A program made the translations under genes and the position numbers. Under the pieces are notes generated by a model. It saw nothing but the letters and a program-made list of their open reading frames with translations. It was not told where the DNA came from and did no database searches. A stretch of DNA of 16,619 nt from DASYSA01 sp036003885 (GTDB lineage Bacteria > Acidobacteriota > Blastocatellia > UBA7656): contig DASYSA010000089.1 in NCBI GenBank assembly GCA_036003885.1, positions 1 through 16,619 on the forward strand. The letters run 5' to 3'. Below, in pieces: positions 7,821 through 13,945 of the stretch (its first letter is position 1; each line of letters begins with the position of its first letter).

Positions 7821-8894
7821 TTATTCGATGGTGAGCATGAGCTCCAACTCGGCAGGGATGGTAGCCGCAAGCTTGGCAGCCTCCAGCGAGATCTTTCCTT
7901 CGCGCAAAAGCTGAACGAGATGCTGATCGAAGGTCTGCATGCCGATCTCAGTTCCACGTTGTATGTAGTGCTGGATCTCGGAGGTCTTTTCAGGATTGCG
8001 AATGCACTCCTCGATACTCCGGGTCACGAGCATAACTTCGGCTCCTGGCAGCCGGCCGAAGCCGTTGCATCCGGCCAGCAGTCGCAGACTGACGACCGCC
8101 ATCAGGTTCTGGGCCAGACGTTCCCGAACCACTGCCTGTTCTTCGCCCGGAAAGAAGTTGATCAAGCGGCCGATCGTTCGTTGCGCGTCCGGAGTATGGA
8201 TTGTCGAGATGACCAGGTGGCCGGTCTCTGCCGCCTTCAACGCAATGTCTACGGTAGAGCGTTCTCGCATCTCCCCTACCACTATCACGTCCGGATCCTG
8301 TCGCATTGCTGCGTGAAGCGCGCTCGTATAGCTGCCGGTGTCGGTTCCTACCTCACGCTGAGAAACAACTGACATCTTGTTCTTGAACAGAAACTCGATG
8401 GGCTCTTCGATAGTCACAATGTGCGCTTTTCGAGTTCGATTGATATGTTCGATGATCGCCGCGATCGTGGTCGACTTGCCGTTGCCGGTTGCGCCCGAGG
8501 CAAGGACCAGCCCGCGCCGCAGGTTGGCGATCTTGGTCATCACGTTAGGGAGATTCAATTCCTCGAAGGACTTGATCTGGAGCGGCACCACACGCAACAC
8601 CGCCGCGTAGGAACCGCGCTGTCTGAAGACATTCACGCGAAAGCGGCAGACTCCGGGTATCTCGTAGGAGACATCGAATTCATCTCGCTGGGCAAGCTCG
8701 TTTTGAAATCGGACCTCTCCGGCAAGGCTCGTCACGATTTCGCTCATCTCGTCGGGAGTGAGAGGGTGATACCTGACTTGATTCAGCTGGCCGTTGATCC
8801 GCAGCAACGGATGCTCGCCCACCTGAAGATGGACGTCAGAAGCCTTGTTCTGTACCCCGATGGTGAGAAACTGATTGAGCGTTTCCTGGTTCAC
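7821..8894 (-). CDS. pilT: PilT, type IV pilus retraction ATPase
   Basis: Hexameric secretion-type ATPase that powers type IV pilus retraction (twitching motility) at the inner membrane. From GTG 8894 it has 357 residues. The N-terminal PAS-like domain opens with the family hallmark ASDVHLQVG (18-26). Walker A is GATGNGKST (134-142), the Asp box TIEEPIEF (161-168), Walker B with catalytic glutamate DVIVVGEMRE (202-211) and the His box AAETGHLVISTIHT (221-234). The C-terminus is PilT/PilU-like without a clear AIRNLIRE motif, so PilU cannot be excluded. Start choice: GTG 8903 is in frame, but it lies within GAGGTG (8901-8906), an excellent Shine-Dalgarno 6 bp before GTG 8894, so 8894 is preferred. 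A hairpin and U-tract sit immediately upstream. Confidence 0.9.
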   Translation of the reverse strand: MNQETLNQFLTIGVQNKASDVHLQVGEHPLLRINGQLNQVRYHPLTPDEMSEIVTSLAGEVRFQNELAQRDEFDVSYEIPGVCRFRVNVFRQRGSYAAVLRVVPLQIKSFEELNLPNVMTKIANLRRGLVLASGATGNGKSTTIAAIIEHINRTRKAHIVTIEEPIEFLFKNKMSVVSQREVGTDTGSYTSALHAAMRQDPDVIVVGEMRERSTVDIALKAAETGHLVISTIHTPDAQRTIGRLINFFPGEEQAVVRERLAQNLMAVVSLRLLAGCNGFGRLPGAEVMLVTRSIEECIRNPEKTSEIQHYIQRGTEIGMQTFDQHLVQLLREGKISLEAAKLAATIPAELELMLTIE

Positions 8895-8906
8895 TGAATA
8901 CACCTC

Positions 8907-8948
8907 ACAAAAAATGAAAACCCCGCCCCGGCGTAAGCCGTGGCGGGG
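8907..8948 (-). terminator. Intrinsic-terminator-like hairpin in the pilT leader
   Basis: On the minus strand a stem of 7 bp, one mismatch and 4 bp with a 4-nt loop (8921-8948, CCCCGCC pairing with GGCGGGG) is followed by TTTTCATTTTTT (8909-8920). The pilT ribosome site starts only 3 bp later. It could end the upstream lysC transcript, but no promoter could fit between it and pilT, so pilT mRNA must pass through it. That makes attenuation possible. Confidence 0.7.
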
Positions 8949-8954
8949 GCGCCT

Positions 8955-8986
8955 CTCCCGACAGTGTCAGAGTACATCACTAAGGA
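8955..8986 (-). promoter_or_regulatory. Possible pilT promoter upstream of the leader hairpin
   Basis: Reading the minus strand, TTGCCC, a 17-bp spacer and TACTCT lie just before the palindrome GACACTGTC. Transcription from here would place the hairpin and U-tract in a leader of roughly 65-70 nt. Box matches are moderate. TAAGGAACG is repeated twice nearby (8981-8989 and 9005-9013). Confidence 0.3.
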
Positions 8987-9011
8987 ACGCCGGGCAATAG
9001 TAATTAAGGAA

Positions 9012-9135
9012 CGTTTCGCGTTTTTGAGTTCGGAGGCCGCTGGTTCTGCCTTCCGCGTTGGGCTGGTGGATTGACGAAGGCCCGGAACGACAGACCCGAA
9101 ACGCAAAACGCGAAACGCGAAACCCGAAACTCGAA
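9012..9135. repeat. Heptamer arrays (AACGCGA type) downstream of lysC
   Basis: The right array, 9094-9135, is six 7-bp units: ACCCGAA, ACGCAAA, two ACGCGAA, ACCCGAA and ACTCGAA, with a diverged unit before it (9087-9093). The left, inverted piece at 9012-9032 is CGTTTCG, CGTTTTT, GAGTTCG. The spacer between them is about 60 bp and shows no gene. The right array begins 6 bases after the lysC stop codon (TAA, 9142-9144 on the minus strand). Confidence 0.8.
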
Positions 9136-9141
9136 CGCTTT

Positions 9142-10536
9142 TTACCCGAAAACGTCGGGGTCGACTTCAGAAAAGAACTCCTTGTGCAGCGAGCGAGCTA
9201 CTCGGTCGGTCTCGCTTTCGTCGATCACAAAGGTCAGATTGATCTCCGACGCTCCCTGGCTGATCATGTTCACGTTTGTGGGCTGAATGGCCTGAAACAA
9301 TCTTGCCGCCACGCCAGGAGTGAACTTCACATTATCGCCGACGACGCAAAAGATCGCCTTGCTCGCCTCAACGGTGACCTCGCCGAGGACGCTCAAGTCC
9401 TGCCTGATAGCGTCAAGCCTATCGGTGTTGTCCAGCGTCATCGAAACAGAGACCTCGGATGTCGTGACCACGTCAACTGAGGTCTGGTGCCGGTCGAAGA
9501 CCTCAAAGATCGCCCTCAAGAAGCCATAAGCGAGCACCATTCGCGTCGAGCTGACGTTGACAATGGTAATGCCGCGCTTGAACGCAACCGACTTTATCGG
9601 ATTGCTCGAAGTCTTCGGCGCTGAAACTATCAGCGTGCCCTCTCCCGCGGGATTGTGAGTATTGAAGATATGAACGGGGATGTTCCGCTCAACTGCCGGC
9701 AGGACGGTGCTTGGGTGCAGTACTTTGGCTCCGAAGTGCGACAGTTCAGCGGCTTCGGCAAACGAGATGACTCGGATCCGCCGGGCTTCGGGGACTACGC
9801 GAGGATCGACCGTCATCAATCCATCGACGTCGGTCCAGATCTCGATGGCCTCGGCTCCCAGCGCCGCGCCGATGATCGCCGCCGAGTAGTCCGACCCTCC
9901 GCGGCCAATGGTTGTAGTAACGCCGTCCGCAGTTGAGCCGATGAAGCCCTGAGCGAGGGGAACGCAGCCGGACTCGATGACCGGGAGAAGAATCTCTCTC
10001 GCGCGGCGCTGGGTGGCCCGCATCTCGGGCGCGGCTGCAGTGAAATTGTTATCGGTGATCACGAAGTGGCGGGAGTCCACCAACTCTACTGGAATACCGT
10101 TTCGGTGAAAGGCAACCGCGACCAGCAGTGAGGACAATCGCTCGCCGAATGAGACAATGGCGTCCTGGCTTCGCGGGGTGAGCTCGCCGAGCGTGGCGAC
10201 CGAACGGGCCATGCTGCTGAGTTCGCCAAATTGATACTCTATGCTTCGTTCTGCCCACTCCAGCGAGTAGCCGTCGGCGGAATTAGTCGCGTCGGCGAGC
10301 AACTCTCGGGCAGTAGCGACGTGGCGATGTCGGAGTTGCTCAATCACCGGAGCGGCTTCCTCGTAGCGGCGCTCCATGGCAGTCCTTGCGATCCTGAGGA
10401 GGGAATCTGTTACCTTCGCCATCGCCGAAACCACAACTACCGGCTTGCGCGCGATTCGATCCGAGACTATAAGAGCGACCTGGTTGATTGCCTCTGCATC
10501 CTGGACCGACGTGCCTCCGAATTTCATTACGATCAT
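9142..10536 (-). CDS. lysC: Aspartate kinase (lysine-sensitive LysC type, with ACT domains)
   Basis: Aspartokinase: phosphorylates L-aspartate with ATP, the first step to lysine, threonine, methionine and diaminopimelate. From ATG 10536 it has 464 residues. The kinase domain shows KFGGTSV (5-11), VVVVSAMAKVTDSLL, FGERLSSLL, TTIGRGGSDYSAA and EIWTDVDGLMTVDPR. The C-terminal third, from about SVAFKRGITIVNVSS, contains the ACT regulatory domains (SVDVVTTSEVSVSMTL and NVNMISQGASEINLTFV), so lysine feedback is likely by family. The frame stays open upstream to 10755, but that extension only translates heptamer repeats and should not be annotated. ATG 10536 or ATG 10527 (MKFGG) are the true candidates; neither has a strong Shine-Dalgarno, and array bases (GAGAAACG) occupy that position. 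Confidence 0.93.
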   Translation of the reverse strand: MIVMKFGGTSVQDAEAINQVALIVSDRIARKPVVVVSAMAKVTDSLLRIARTAMERRYEEAAPVIEQLRHRHVATARELLADATNSADGYSLEWAERSIEYQFGELSSMARSVATLGELTPRSQDAIVSFGERLSSLLVAVAFHRNGIPVELVDSRHFVITDNNFTAAAPEMRATQRRAREILLPVIESGCVPLAQGFIGSTADGVTTTIGRGGSDYSAAIIGAALGAEAIEIWTDVDGLMTVDPRVVPEARRIRVISFAEAAELSHFGAKVLHPSTVLPAVERNIPVHIFNTHNPAGEGTLIVSAPKTSSNPIKSVAFKRGITIVNVSSTRMVLAYGFLRAIFEVFDRHQTSVDVVTTSEVSVSMTLDNTDRLDAIRQDLSVLGEVTVEASKAIFCVVGDNVKFTPGVAARLFQAIQPTNVNMISQGASEINLTFVIDESETDRVARSLHKEFFSEVDPDVFG

Positions 10537-10541
10537 AATCG

Positions 10542-10722
10542 CGTTTCTCGTTGCTCGTTTGTCGTTGCTTGTTTCTCGTTCACCTCGGAGGGTGGATGAT
10601 AGCAGCCACGCGCGCGAAATCAGAAGTTCGTTTCTCGTTTCTCGTTTCTCGTTCTCGTTAAGGGACACGAACGACATCGGAGAGCAGAACGAGAAACGAG
10701 CAACGAGAAACGAGAAACGAGA
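10542..10722. repeat. Three heptamer arrays (AACGAGA type) upstream of lysC
   Basis: There are three blocks. 10542-10583 holds six units around CGTTTCT/CGTTGCT. 10629-10660 is three CGTTTCT plus shortened units, in the same orientation. 10688-10722 is five units of AACGAGA/AACGAGC, inverted. The second and third blocks pair over about 30 bp with one gap and one mismatch around a 27-nt loop. The block nearest lysC ends 5 bp from its ATG, so the arrays would lie in the lysC mRNA leader or promoter region. Confidence 0.85.
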
Positions 10723-10758
10723 ACGACGGATGAGTTCGCAATAAAACCAAGTCAATCA

Positions 10759-10808
10759 CTTAAATTTAAAGAAAATGCTTGACCCCTGGACTCGGCACGT
10801 GGTATATC
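10759..10808 (+). promoter_or_regulatory. Promoter of the cysteine-leader/sulfate assimilation operon
   Basis: TTGACC (10779-10784), an 18-bp spacer and TATATC (10803-10808) form a good sigma-70-like promoter. It is preceded by an A/T-only near-palindrome, TTAAATTTAAA (10760-10770), that could serve as an UP element or operator. Expected transcription start is near 10815, giving a leader of about 240 nt before the first structural gene. Confidence 0.65.
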
Positions 10809-10850
10809 TGTGACTCGTTGAACGCACGCATGAGCGTGCCAGGGAATTTC

Positions 10851-10949
10851 ATGAAGAGATTTAGGCTCTGTATATGTTGCATCTGTATAATGCGCCCGAG
10901 TGGCGCAGACAGCGGAGCCTTTAGTGGAACCCCTTGCTATAATACCTGA
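10851..10949 (+). CDS. Cysteine-rich leader peptide (putative attenuator peptide)
   Basis: A 32-codon ORF, unlikely to be caught by ORF callers. Its peptide begins MKRFRLCICCICIM: four Cys codons within six (TGT 10869, TGT 10875, TGC 10878, TGT 10884) plus another Cys at position 29. ATG 10851 has AGGGA (10841-10845) 5 bp upstream. An in-frame ATG at 10830 would add seven residues but lacks such a site. The Cys codons lie inside a leader hairpin (AGGCTC 10863-10868 with GAGCCT 10915-10920), and the stop TGA (10947) begins another hairpin. An intrinsic terminator follows before the sulfate-assimilation genes. By analogy with amino-acid attenuators, and with cysteine-rich leader ORFs described in actinobacteria, I infer that ribosome stalling at Cys codons controls read-through. 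The ORF and its context are seen directly; the function is inferred. Confidence 0.75.
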   Translation: MKRFRLCICCICIMRPSGADSGAFSGTPCYNT

Positions 10950-10961
10950 GCGCTAAGCTCA
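10863..10961 (+). promoter_or_regulatory. Nested leader hairpins of the putative cysteine attenuator
   Basis: Three paired elements are visible. The outer stem is AGGCTC (10863-10868) with GAGCCT (10915-10920), extended by TGT/ACA across a bulge. The inner hairpin is TGCGCC (10891-10896) with GGCGCA (10902-10907), loop 5. A hairpin over the leader stop codon pairs TGAGC (10947-10951) with GCTCA (10957-10961), loop 5. TAGTGG (10922-10927) is complementary to CCACTA (10980-10985) in the terminator's 5' arm, a candidate antiterminator contact. Confidence 0.55.
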
Positions 10962-10976
10962 CAATAGGGCTACAGC

Positions 10977-11021
10977 AACCCACTATCGGATCCGTTCCGA
11001 TAGTGGGTTTTTTGATTTTTT
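10977..11021 (+). terminator. Intrinsic terminator between leader peptide and the first cys operon gene
   Basis: A perfect 14-bp stem (10977-10990 with 10996-11009, core CCCACTATCGGA) with a 5-nt loop is followed by TTTTTT (11008-11013) and a second T run (11016-11021). It stands between its own promoter and the gene starting at 11053, so it is conditional rather than a gene end. No other gene ends here on the plus strand. Confidence 0.88.
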
Positions 11022-11052
11022 GAGATCGGTTCGGGGACACTGGGACACTTTG

Positions 11053-11868
11053 ATGAGCGACGAGAACACAGTTGGAAGGGTTTACCTGATCGGCGCCGGC
11101 CCTGGCGATCCGAAGCTCCTTACGATTCGAGCTGCGGAAGCCATTGGAGCCAGCGACGTGATCGTCTACGACTACCTGGTCAATCCCGAAGTGCTTGTCC
11201 ATGCCCGGCGCGGCGCCGAGTTGATCTATGTGGGCAAGCGAGCGGGGGAGCCTTACATATCCCAGGCTGAAATCAACGACATCCTCATCGAACGCGCCCG
11301 CCGGGGTGAAGTCGTTGCAAGACTGAAAGGTGGAGATCCCTTTGTCTTCGGCCGCGGCGGAGAAGAAGCCGAAGCGTTGGTTGAAGCGGACATCGCCTGG
11401 GAAGTCATCCCGGGAATCTCGTCCGGCATCGCCGCCGCCGCCTACGCCGGCATTCCACTCACGCATCGCGATCACTCCTCGAGCGTTGCGTTCATAACAG
11501 GCCACGACGGCCACAAAAAGCGCAAAGCCATCGACTGGTCACTCGCGGCACATGCCGCAGACACTCTGGTCGTCTTCATGTGCGCTGAGACAATTTCCAG
11601 TATCGCCGGCGACCTGATAGCTAACGGCCGCAAACCCTCGACTCCAATCGCAATCATCCGGTGGGGTACCTACGAACACCAGGAAGTCTACACCGGCACG
11701 CTCGAAGATCTTGCAGCTCAGGATGAGCGAGAAGCCCTCGAACTAAGGACCAGAATCGCGCCGCCAGCCATCGCCATCATCGGCGAGGTGGTGTCGCTAA
11801 AAGAGAAACTGCACTGGTTCGGCCGCCCGGCATTTGAAATCGCCCAGGTCGAAGCGGTCGAGGCATAG
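11053..11868 (+). CDS. cobA: Uroporphyrinogen-III C-methyltransferase (SUMT; CobA/CysG C-terminal type)
   Basis: Uses S-adenosylmethionine to methylate uroporphyrinogen III at C2 and C7, giving precorrin-2, the precursor of siroheme (and cobalamin). The 271 residues cover one complete tetrapyrrole methylase domain. Visible motifs are VYLIGAGPGDPKLLTIRAAE (10-29), YVGKR, VVARLKGGDPFVFGRGGEEA (87-106), VIPGISSGIAAAAYAGIPLT (118-137) and IAIIRWGTYEHQEVYTGTL. The N-terminal dehydrogenase/ferrochelatase half of CysG is absent. The frame is open to TTG 11020 within the terminator T run; ATG 11053 with GGGA about 7 bp upstream is the sensible start. Next to CysH, its likely job is siroheme supply for sulfite reductase, which is not in this window. 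cobA is the family name; a nirE- or cysG-type label is equally possible. Confidence 0.9.
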   Translation: MSDENTVGRVYLIGAGPGDPKLLTIRAAEAIGASDVIVYDYLVNPEVLVHARRGAELIYVGKRAGEPYISQAEINDILIERARRGEVVARLKGGDPFVFGRGGEEAEALVEADIAWEVIPGISSGIAAAAYAGIPLTHRDHSSSVAFITGHDGHKKRKAIDWSLAAHAADTLVVFMCAETISSIAGDLIANGRKPSTPIAIIRWGTYEHQEVYTGTLEDLAAQDEREALELRTRIAPPAIAIIGEVVSLKEKLHWFGRPAFEIAQVEAVEA

Positions 11869-11880
11869 TCGGAGAATTCA

Positions 11881-12657
11881 ATGGCACAAGCGCTGCACGA
11901 AATCACCAGTTCCGTTCCCCGGACACATGCGCTCATGGAATTAGAAGAGGCCGGCAGTCGGCTCGAACGGGCTACGCCCAAAGAGATCCTGCAATGGGCG
12001 TTTGACCAGTTCGCAGATCGCCTGGTGATCGCCACGGGCTTTGGCGCCGAGGGAATGGCGGTGATAGACATTGCGGTCAGGATCAATCCGAATCCGAATG
12101 TCTTCTTCATCGACACTGGTTTCCTGTTTCCTGAGACCTATGAGCTGCGACGCCGCATCGAGACGCGTTACGGAATCGAGATCAAGTCGTTTGGAACAGA
12201 TCTCTCGCCGGAGGCTCAAGACGTTCAGTTTGGGCCTCGTCTCTGGTCGCGCGATCCGGATCTGTGCTGCCGGATGAGAAAGCTCGAGCCGCTCAAGGAG
12301 GCTCTCAGCGGGCGCGGCGCCTGGGTGACCGCAATTCGCCGCGATCAGTCTACGGCGCGAGCGGGATCCCTGGCCGTCGAATGGGATTACAAATGGAAGT
12401 TGGTGAAAGTCAATCCACTGGTTCGATGGACGAAGCGCGACGTCTGGAGCTACATCGAGAAGAATGAAGTGCCTTACAACCCGCTGCATGACCAGGGCTA
12501 CCCGAGCATAGGCTGCACTAATTGCACGCGCGCCGTTCGGGATGGTGAAGACGAACGCGCCGGCCGCTGGTCGGGTCATCAGAAGACTGAATGCGGACTT
12601 CACGGCGGCAGTTCGCCGATCAGCCTCCCGGTGCTGGGTGCGACGCCGGCCGCTTGA
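11881..12657 (+). CDS. cysH: Assimilatory APS/PAPS reductase, [4Fe-4S] type
   Basis: Reduces adenylylsulfate (or PAPS) to sulfite using thioredoxin, in the cytoplasm. It is 258 residues. The PP-loop-type nucleotide site spans ATGFGAEGMAVIDIA (51-65), FFIDTGFLFPETYEL (75-89) and VTAIRRDQSTARAG (149-162). Two Cys pairs, C129-C130 (DLCCRMRK) and C212-x-x-C215 (GCTNCT), are the four ligands of the [4Fe-4S] cluster that marks APS-preferring reductases. C238 in KTECGLH is the catalytic cysteine. The ATG at 11881 has GGAGA upstream and lies 12 bp after the methyltransferase stop. By family knowledge the cluster predicts APS rather than PAPS as main substrate, although some members use both; this matters because an APS kinase follows. 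Confidence 0.93.
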   Translation: MAQALHEITSSVPRTHALMELEEAGSRLERATPKEILQWAFDQFADRLVIATGFGAEGMAVIDIAVRINPNPNVFFIDTGFLFPETYELRRRIETRYGIEIKSFGTDLSPEAQDVQFGPRLWSRDPDLCCRMRKLEPLKEALSGRGAWVTAIRRDQSTARAGSLAVEWDYKWKLVKVNPLVRWTKRDVWSYIEKNEVPYNPLHDQGYPSIGCTNCTRAVRDGEDERAGRWSGHQKTECGLHGGSSPISLPVLGATPAA

Positions 12658-12710
12658 ACGGCAGGTAAGGTTTGAAAGTAGTCAAACATATGAGAGAACA
12701 GGAGACACGA

Positions 12711-13310
12711 ATGCGGAAGAAGGGTCTGGTGATCTGGTTAACGGGTTTATCCGGTGCGGGCAAAACGACGCTCGCGCGGGCGCTGACTCAGAAGTTTTTG
12801 GAGGAAGGTTTACGAGTCGAGGTCCTGGATGGAGATGAGGTTCGCGAGAACCTGAGCAAGGGGCTCGGTTTCTCGAAGGAAGATCGCGACACGAATATTC
12901 GTCGCATCGGTTTCGTCGCGCGGCTGCTGGCACGGAATGGCATAGTGGTGCTCGCCTCAGCCATCTCTCCCTACCGGCAGTCGCGTGACGACGTTCGCAG
13001 CTCAATAGAGAGCGACGGGGCGCGCTTCGTGGAAGTGTTCGTTCGCTGCCCGATCGAATCATTGGTCGAGCGCGATGTTAAGGGCCTGTACAAGAAGGCG
13101 CTCGCGGGCGAGATTCAGAACTTCACCGGGATAAGCGATCCTTACGAGGAGCCGCTCAGTCCCGAGTGTCTTGTCGACAGTTCCACGCAGTCGGTTGATG
13201 AAAGCGCCGGCGTGATACTCGCGCACCTGTCCGCAATCGGCTTTCTCAAAGGAGCTATTCAACCACATATCGCTACATTCGCCGAATCAGGAGAGGCCTT
13301 CGCTGGATGA
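12711..13310 (+). CDS. cysC: Adenylylsulfate (APS) kinase
   Basis: Phosphorylates APS at the 3' position to PAPS using ATP. From ATG 12711 it is 199 residues, the normal size for a stand-alone CysC. Features are P-loop GLSGAGKTT (12-20), LDGDEVRENLSKGLGFSKED (39-58), RRIGFVARLLARNG, the AISPYRQSRD loop with the usual phospho-serine position at Ser86, and EVFVRCPIESLVERDVKGLY with ALAGEIQNFTGISDPYE. An upstream TTG (12672) and ATG (12690) are in frame, but ATG 12711 has AGGAGA with 6-bp spacing and a family-like N-terminus. It is the last gene before the strong terminator at 13460. No ATP sulfurylase (cysD/cysN or sat) is visible here. Confidence 0.92.
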   Translation: MRKKGLVIWLTGLSGAGKTTLARALTQKFLEEGLRVEVLDGDEVRENLSKGLGFSKEDRDTNIRRIGFVARLLARNGIVVLASAISPYRQSRDDVRSSIESDGARFVEVFVRCPIESLVERDVKGLYKKALAGEIQNFTGISDPYEEPLSPECLVDSSTQSVDESAGVILAHLSAIGFLKGAIQPHIATFAESGEAFAG

Positions 13311-13318
13311 GGTGAAAT

Positions 13319-13411
13319 ATGGACTACGCGAAGGGACGCAGTTGGCGAACGAACCGTCTGAATTTCCGGGAGACCGCCGACCGGGCAAAGCTCCTGGTTG
13401 TTGCTTCATGA
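13319..13411 (+). CDS. Possible 30-residue small ORF after cysC
   Basis: ATG 13319 is preceded by GAGGTG overlapping the cysC stop, with 4-bp spacing. It opens a 30-codon frame (begins MDYAKGRSW) that ends at TGA 13409. There is no recognisable domain; the peptide is basic and soluble. It would be translationally coupled to cysC. The good ribosome site is the only positive evidence and chance is a fair explanation. Confidence 0.2.
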   Translation: MDYAKGRSWRTNRLNFRETADRAKLLVVAS

Positions 13412-13459
13412 GCAACACCTCACTTGTTGCGTGACAGAAACATCTCCTTGCAACTTAAA

Positions 13460-13492
13460 GGGCGCGCTACCGCCAGCGCGCCCTGATTTTTT
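13460..13492 (+). terminator. Intrinsic terminator of the sulfate assimilation operon
   Basis: A 9-bp GC stem, GGGCGCGCT (13460-13468) with AGCGCGCCC (13475-13483), loop ACCGCC, followed by TGATTTTTTC. It lies 150 bp after the cysC stop and before the next promoter, so it separates two transcription units. The stretch 13412-13459 holds nothing else recognisable apart from the end of a small hairpin (GTTGCT/AGCAAC, 13400-13416). Confidence 0.85.
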
Positions 13493-13508
13493 CACAAATG
13501 ACAAATTC

Positions 13509-13537
13509 TTGACACCATATAGCCGCTTTGTTAGATT
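13509..13537 (+). promoter_or_regulatory. Promoter of the diheme protein-ALDH-ald unit
   Basis: A perfect TTGACA (13509-13514), a 17-bp spacer and TAGATT (13532-13537) lie just after the preceding terminator and about 50 bp before the small cytochrome gene. This is the best -35 box in the window. Confidence 0.65.
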
Positions 13538-13588
13538 CGCCATTCAATAGACTTTCCCGCTTAGGGTCCACTATGAGCTCTTGTCAAT

Positions 13589-13945
13589 ATGAATAAAAAG
13601 GACCTTTACTTCATCGGCCTAATGGTAGCCGTGCTCGGAGTGTTCATTGCTCTTTGGTGGTTCAGCCGCAAGGCCCCGGCGATGACTCCGCGCCCCGAGC
13701 ATCAGGGAATCACGAAGGATACTCGCCGCGAAACCTGCTTCGAGTGTCATGGTGGCGACCAGGTCGCGCCCCTTCCGCCGCATCACCCGAAGAAAGGGCT
13801 CCCGAATGAGACGGAAGGGAGGTCTGACAAAACACCCACCCCGTGCGCTGCGTGCCACAGATTGCCCACAGGTGCGGTTTCAGCGTTTTATCTGCCGGGA
13901 CTGGGAAGAGGACAATTGATATGGCTAAGCCGGCAGCACGAATAG
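13589..13945 (+). CDS. Small membrane-anchored diheme c-type cytochrome
   Basis: Predicted 118-residue protein with one N-terminal membrane segment (about 7-25, uncleaved anchor likely) and a periplasmic part holding two covalent heme sites, CFECH (50-54) and CAACH (86-90), plus HH at 65-66 as possible axial ligands. It looks like a small electron-transfer subunit, but no partner is encoded nearby and I cannot name the family. The start ATG 13589 lacks a strong ribosome site. The last eight codons overlap the start of the aldehyde dehydrogenase in another frame. The tail after residue 95 shows no heme or fold feature, so a late frameshift or natural overlap are both possible. The heme motifs are certain; the role is unknown. 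Confidence 0.7.
   Translation: MNKKDLYFIGLMVAVLGVFIALWWFSRKAPAMTPRPEHQGITKDTRRETCFECHGGDQVAPLPPHHPKKGLPNETEGRSDKTPTPCAACHRLPTGAVSAFYLPGLGRGQLIWLSRQHE

Noticed and set aside
10542..10722. CRISPR array
   Set aside because: Units are 7 bp with no unique spacers, inverted arms are present, and no cas genes are nearby.
10537..10755. N-terminal extension of aspartate kinase
   Set aside because: The 73 residues are translated heptamer repeats (RETRNE-like); the conserved kinase starts at MIVMKFGG.
10921..10934. T-box riboswitch core (TGGAACC resembles TGGNACC) before the cys operon
   Set aside because: I cannot find a convincing Stem I with specifier loop or the usual T-box flanks, while a leader ORF with clustered Cys codons explains the region better. 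A covariance-model scan for the T-box family over 10810-11021 would settle it.
10886..10943. Two perfect TATAAT hexamers (10886-10891 and 10938-10943) as promoters
   Set aside because: Neither has a -35 at 16-18 bp spacing. Both lie within the leader ORF, where ATA/ATG and TAT/AAT codons create them.
13573..13596. Seven-codon ORF (MSSCQYE) before the diheme gene
   Set aside because: Too short, no ribosome site, and no terminator or pairing structure to suggest attenuation.
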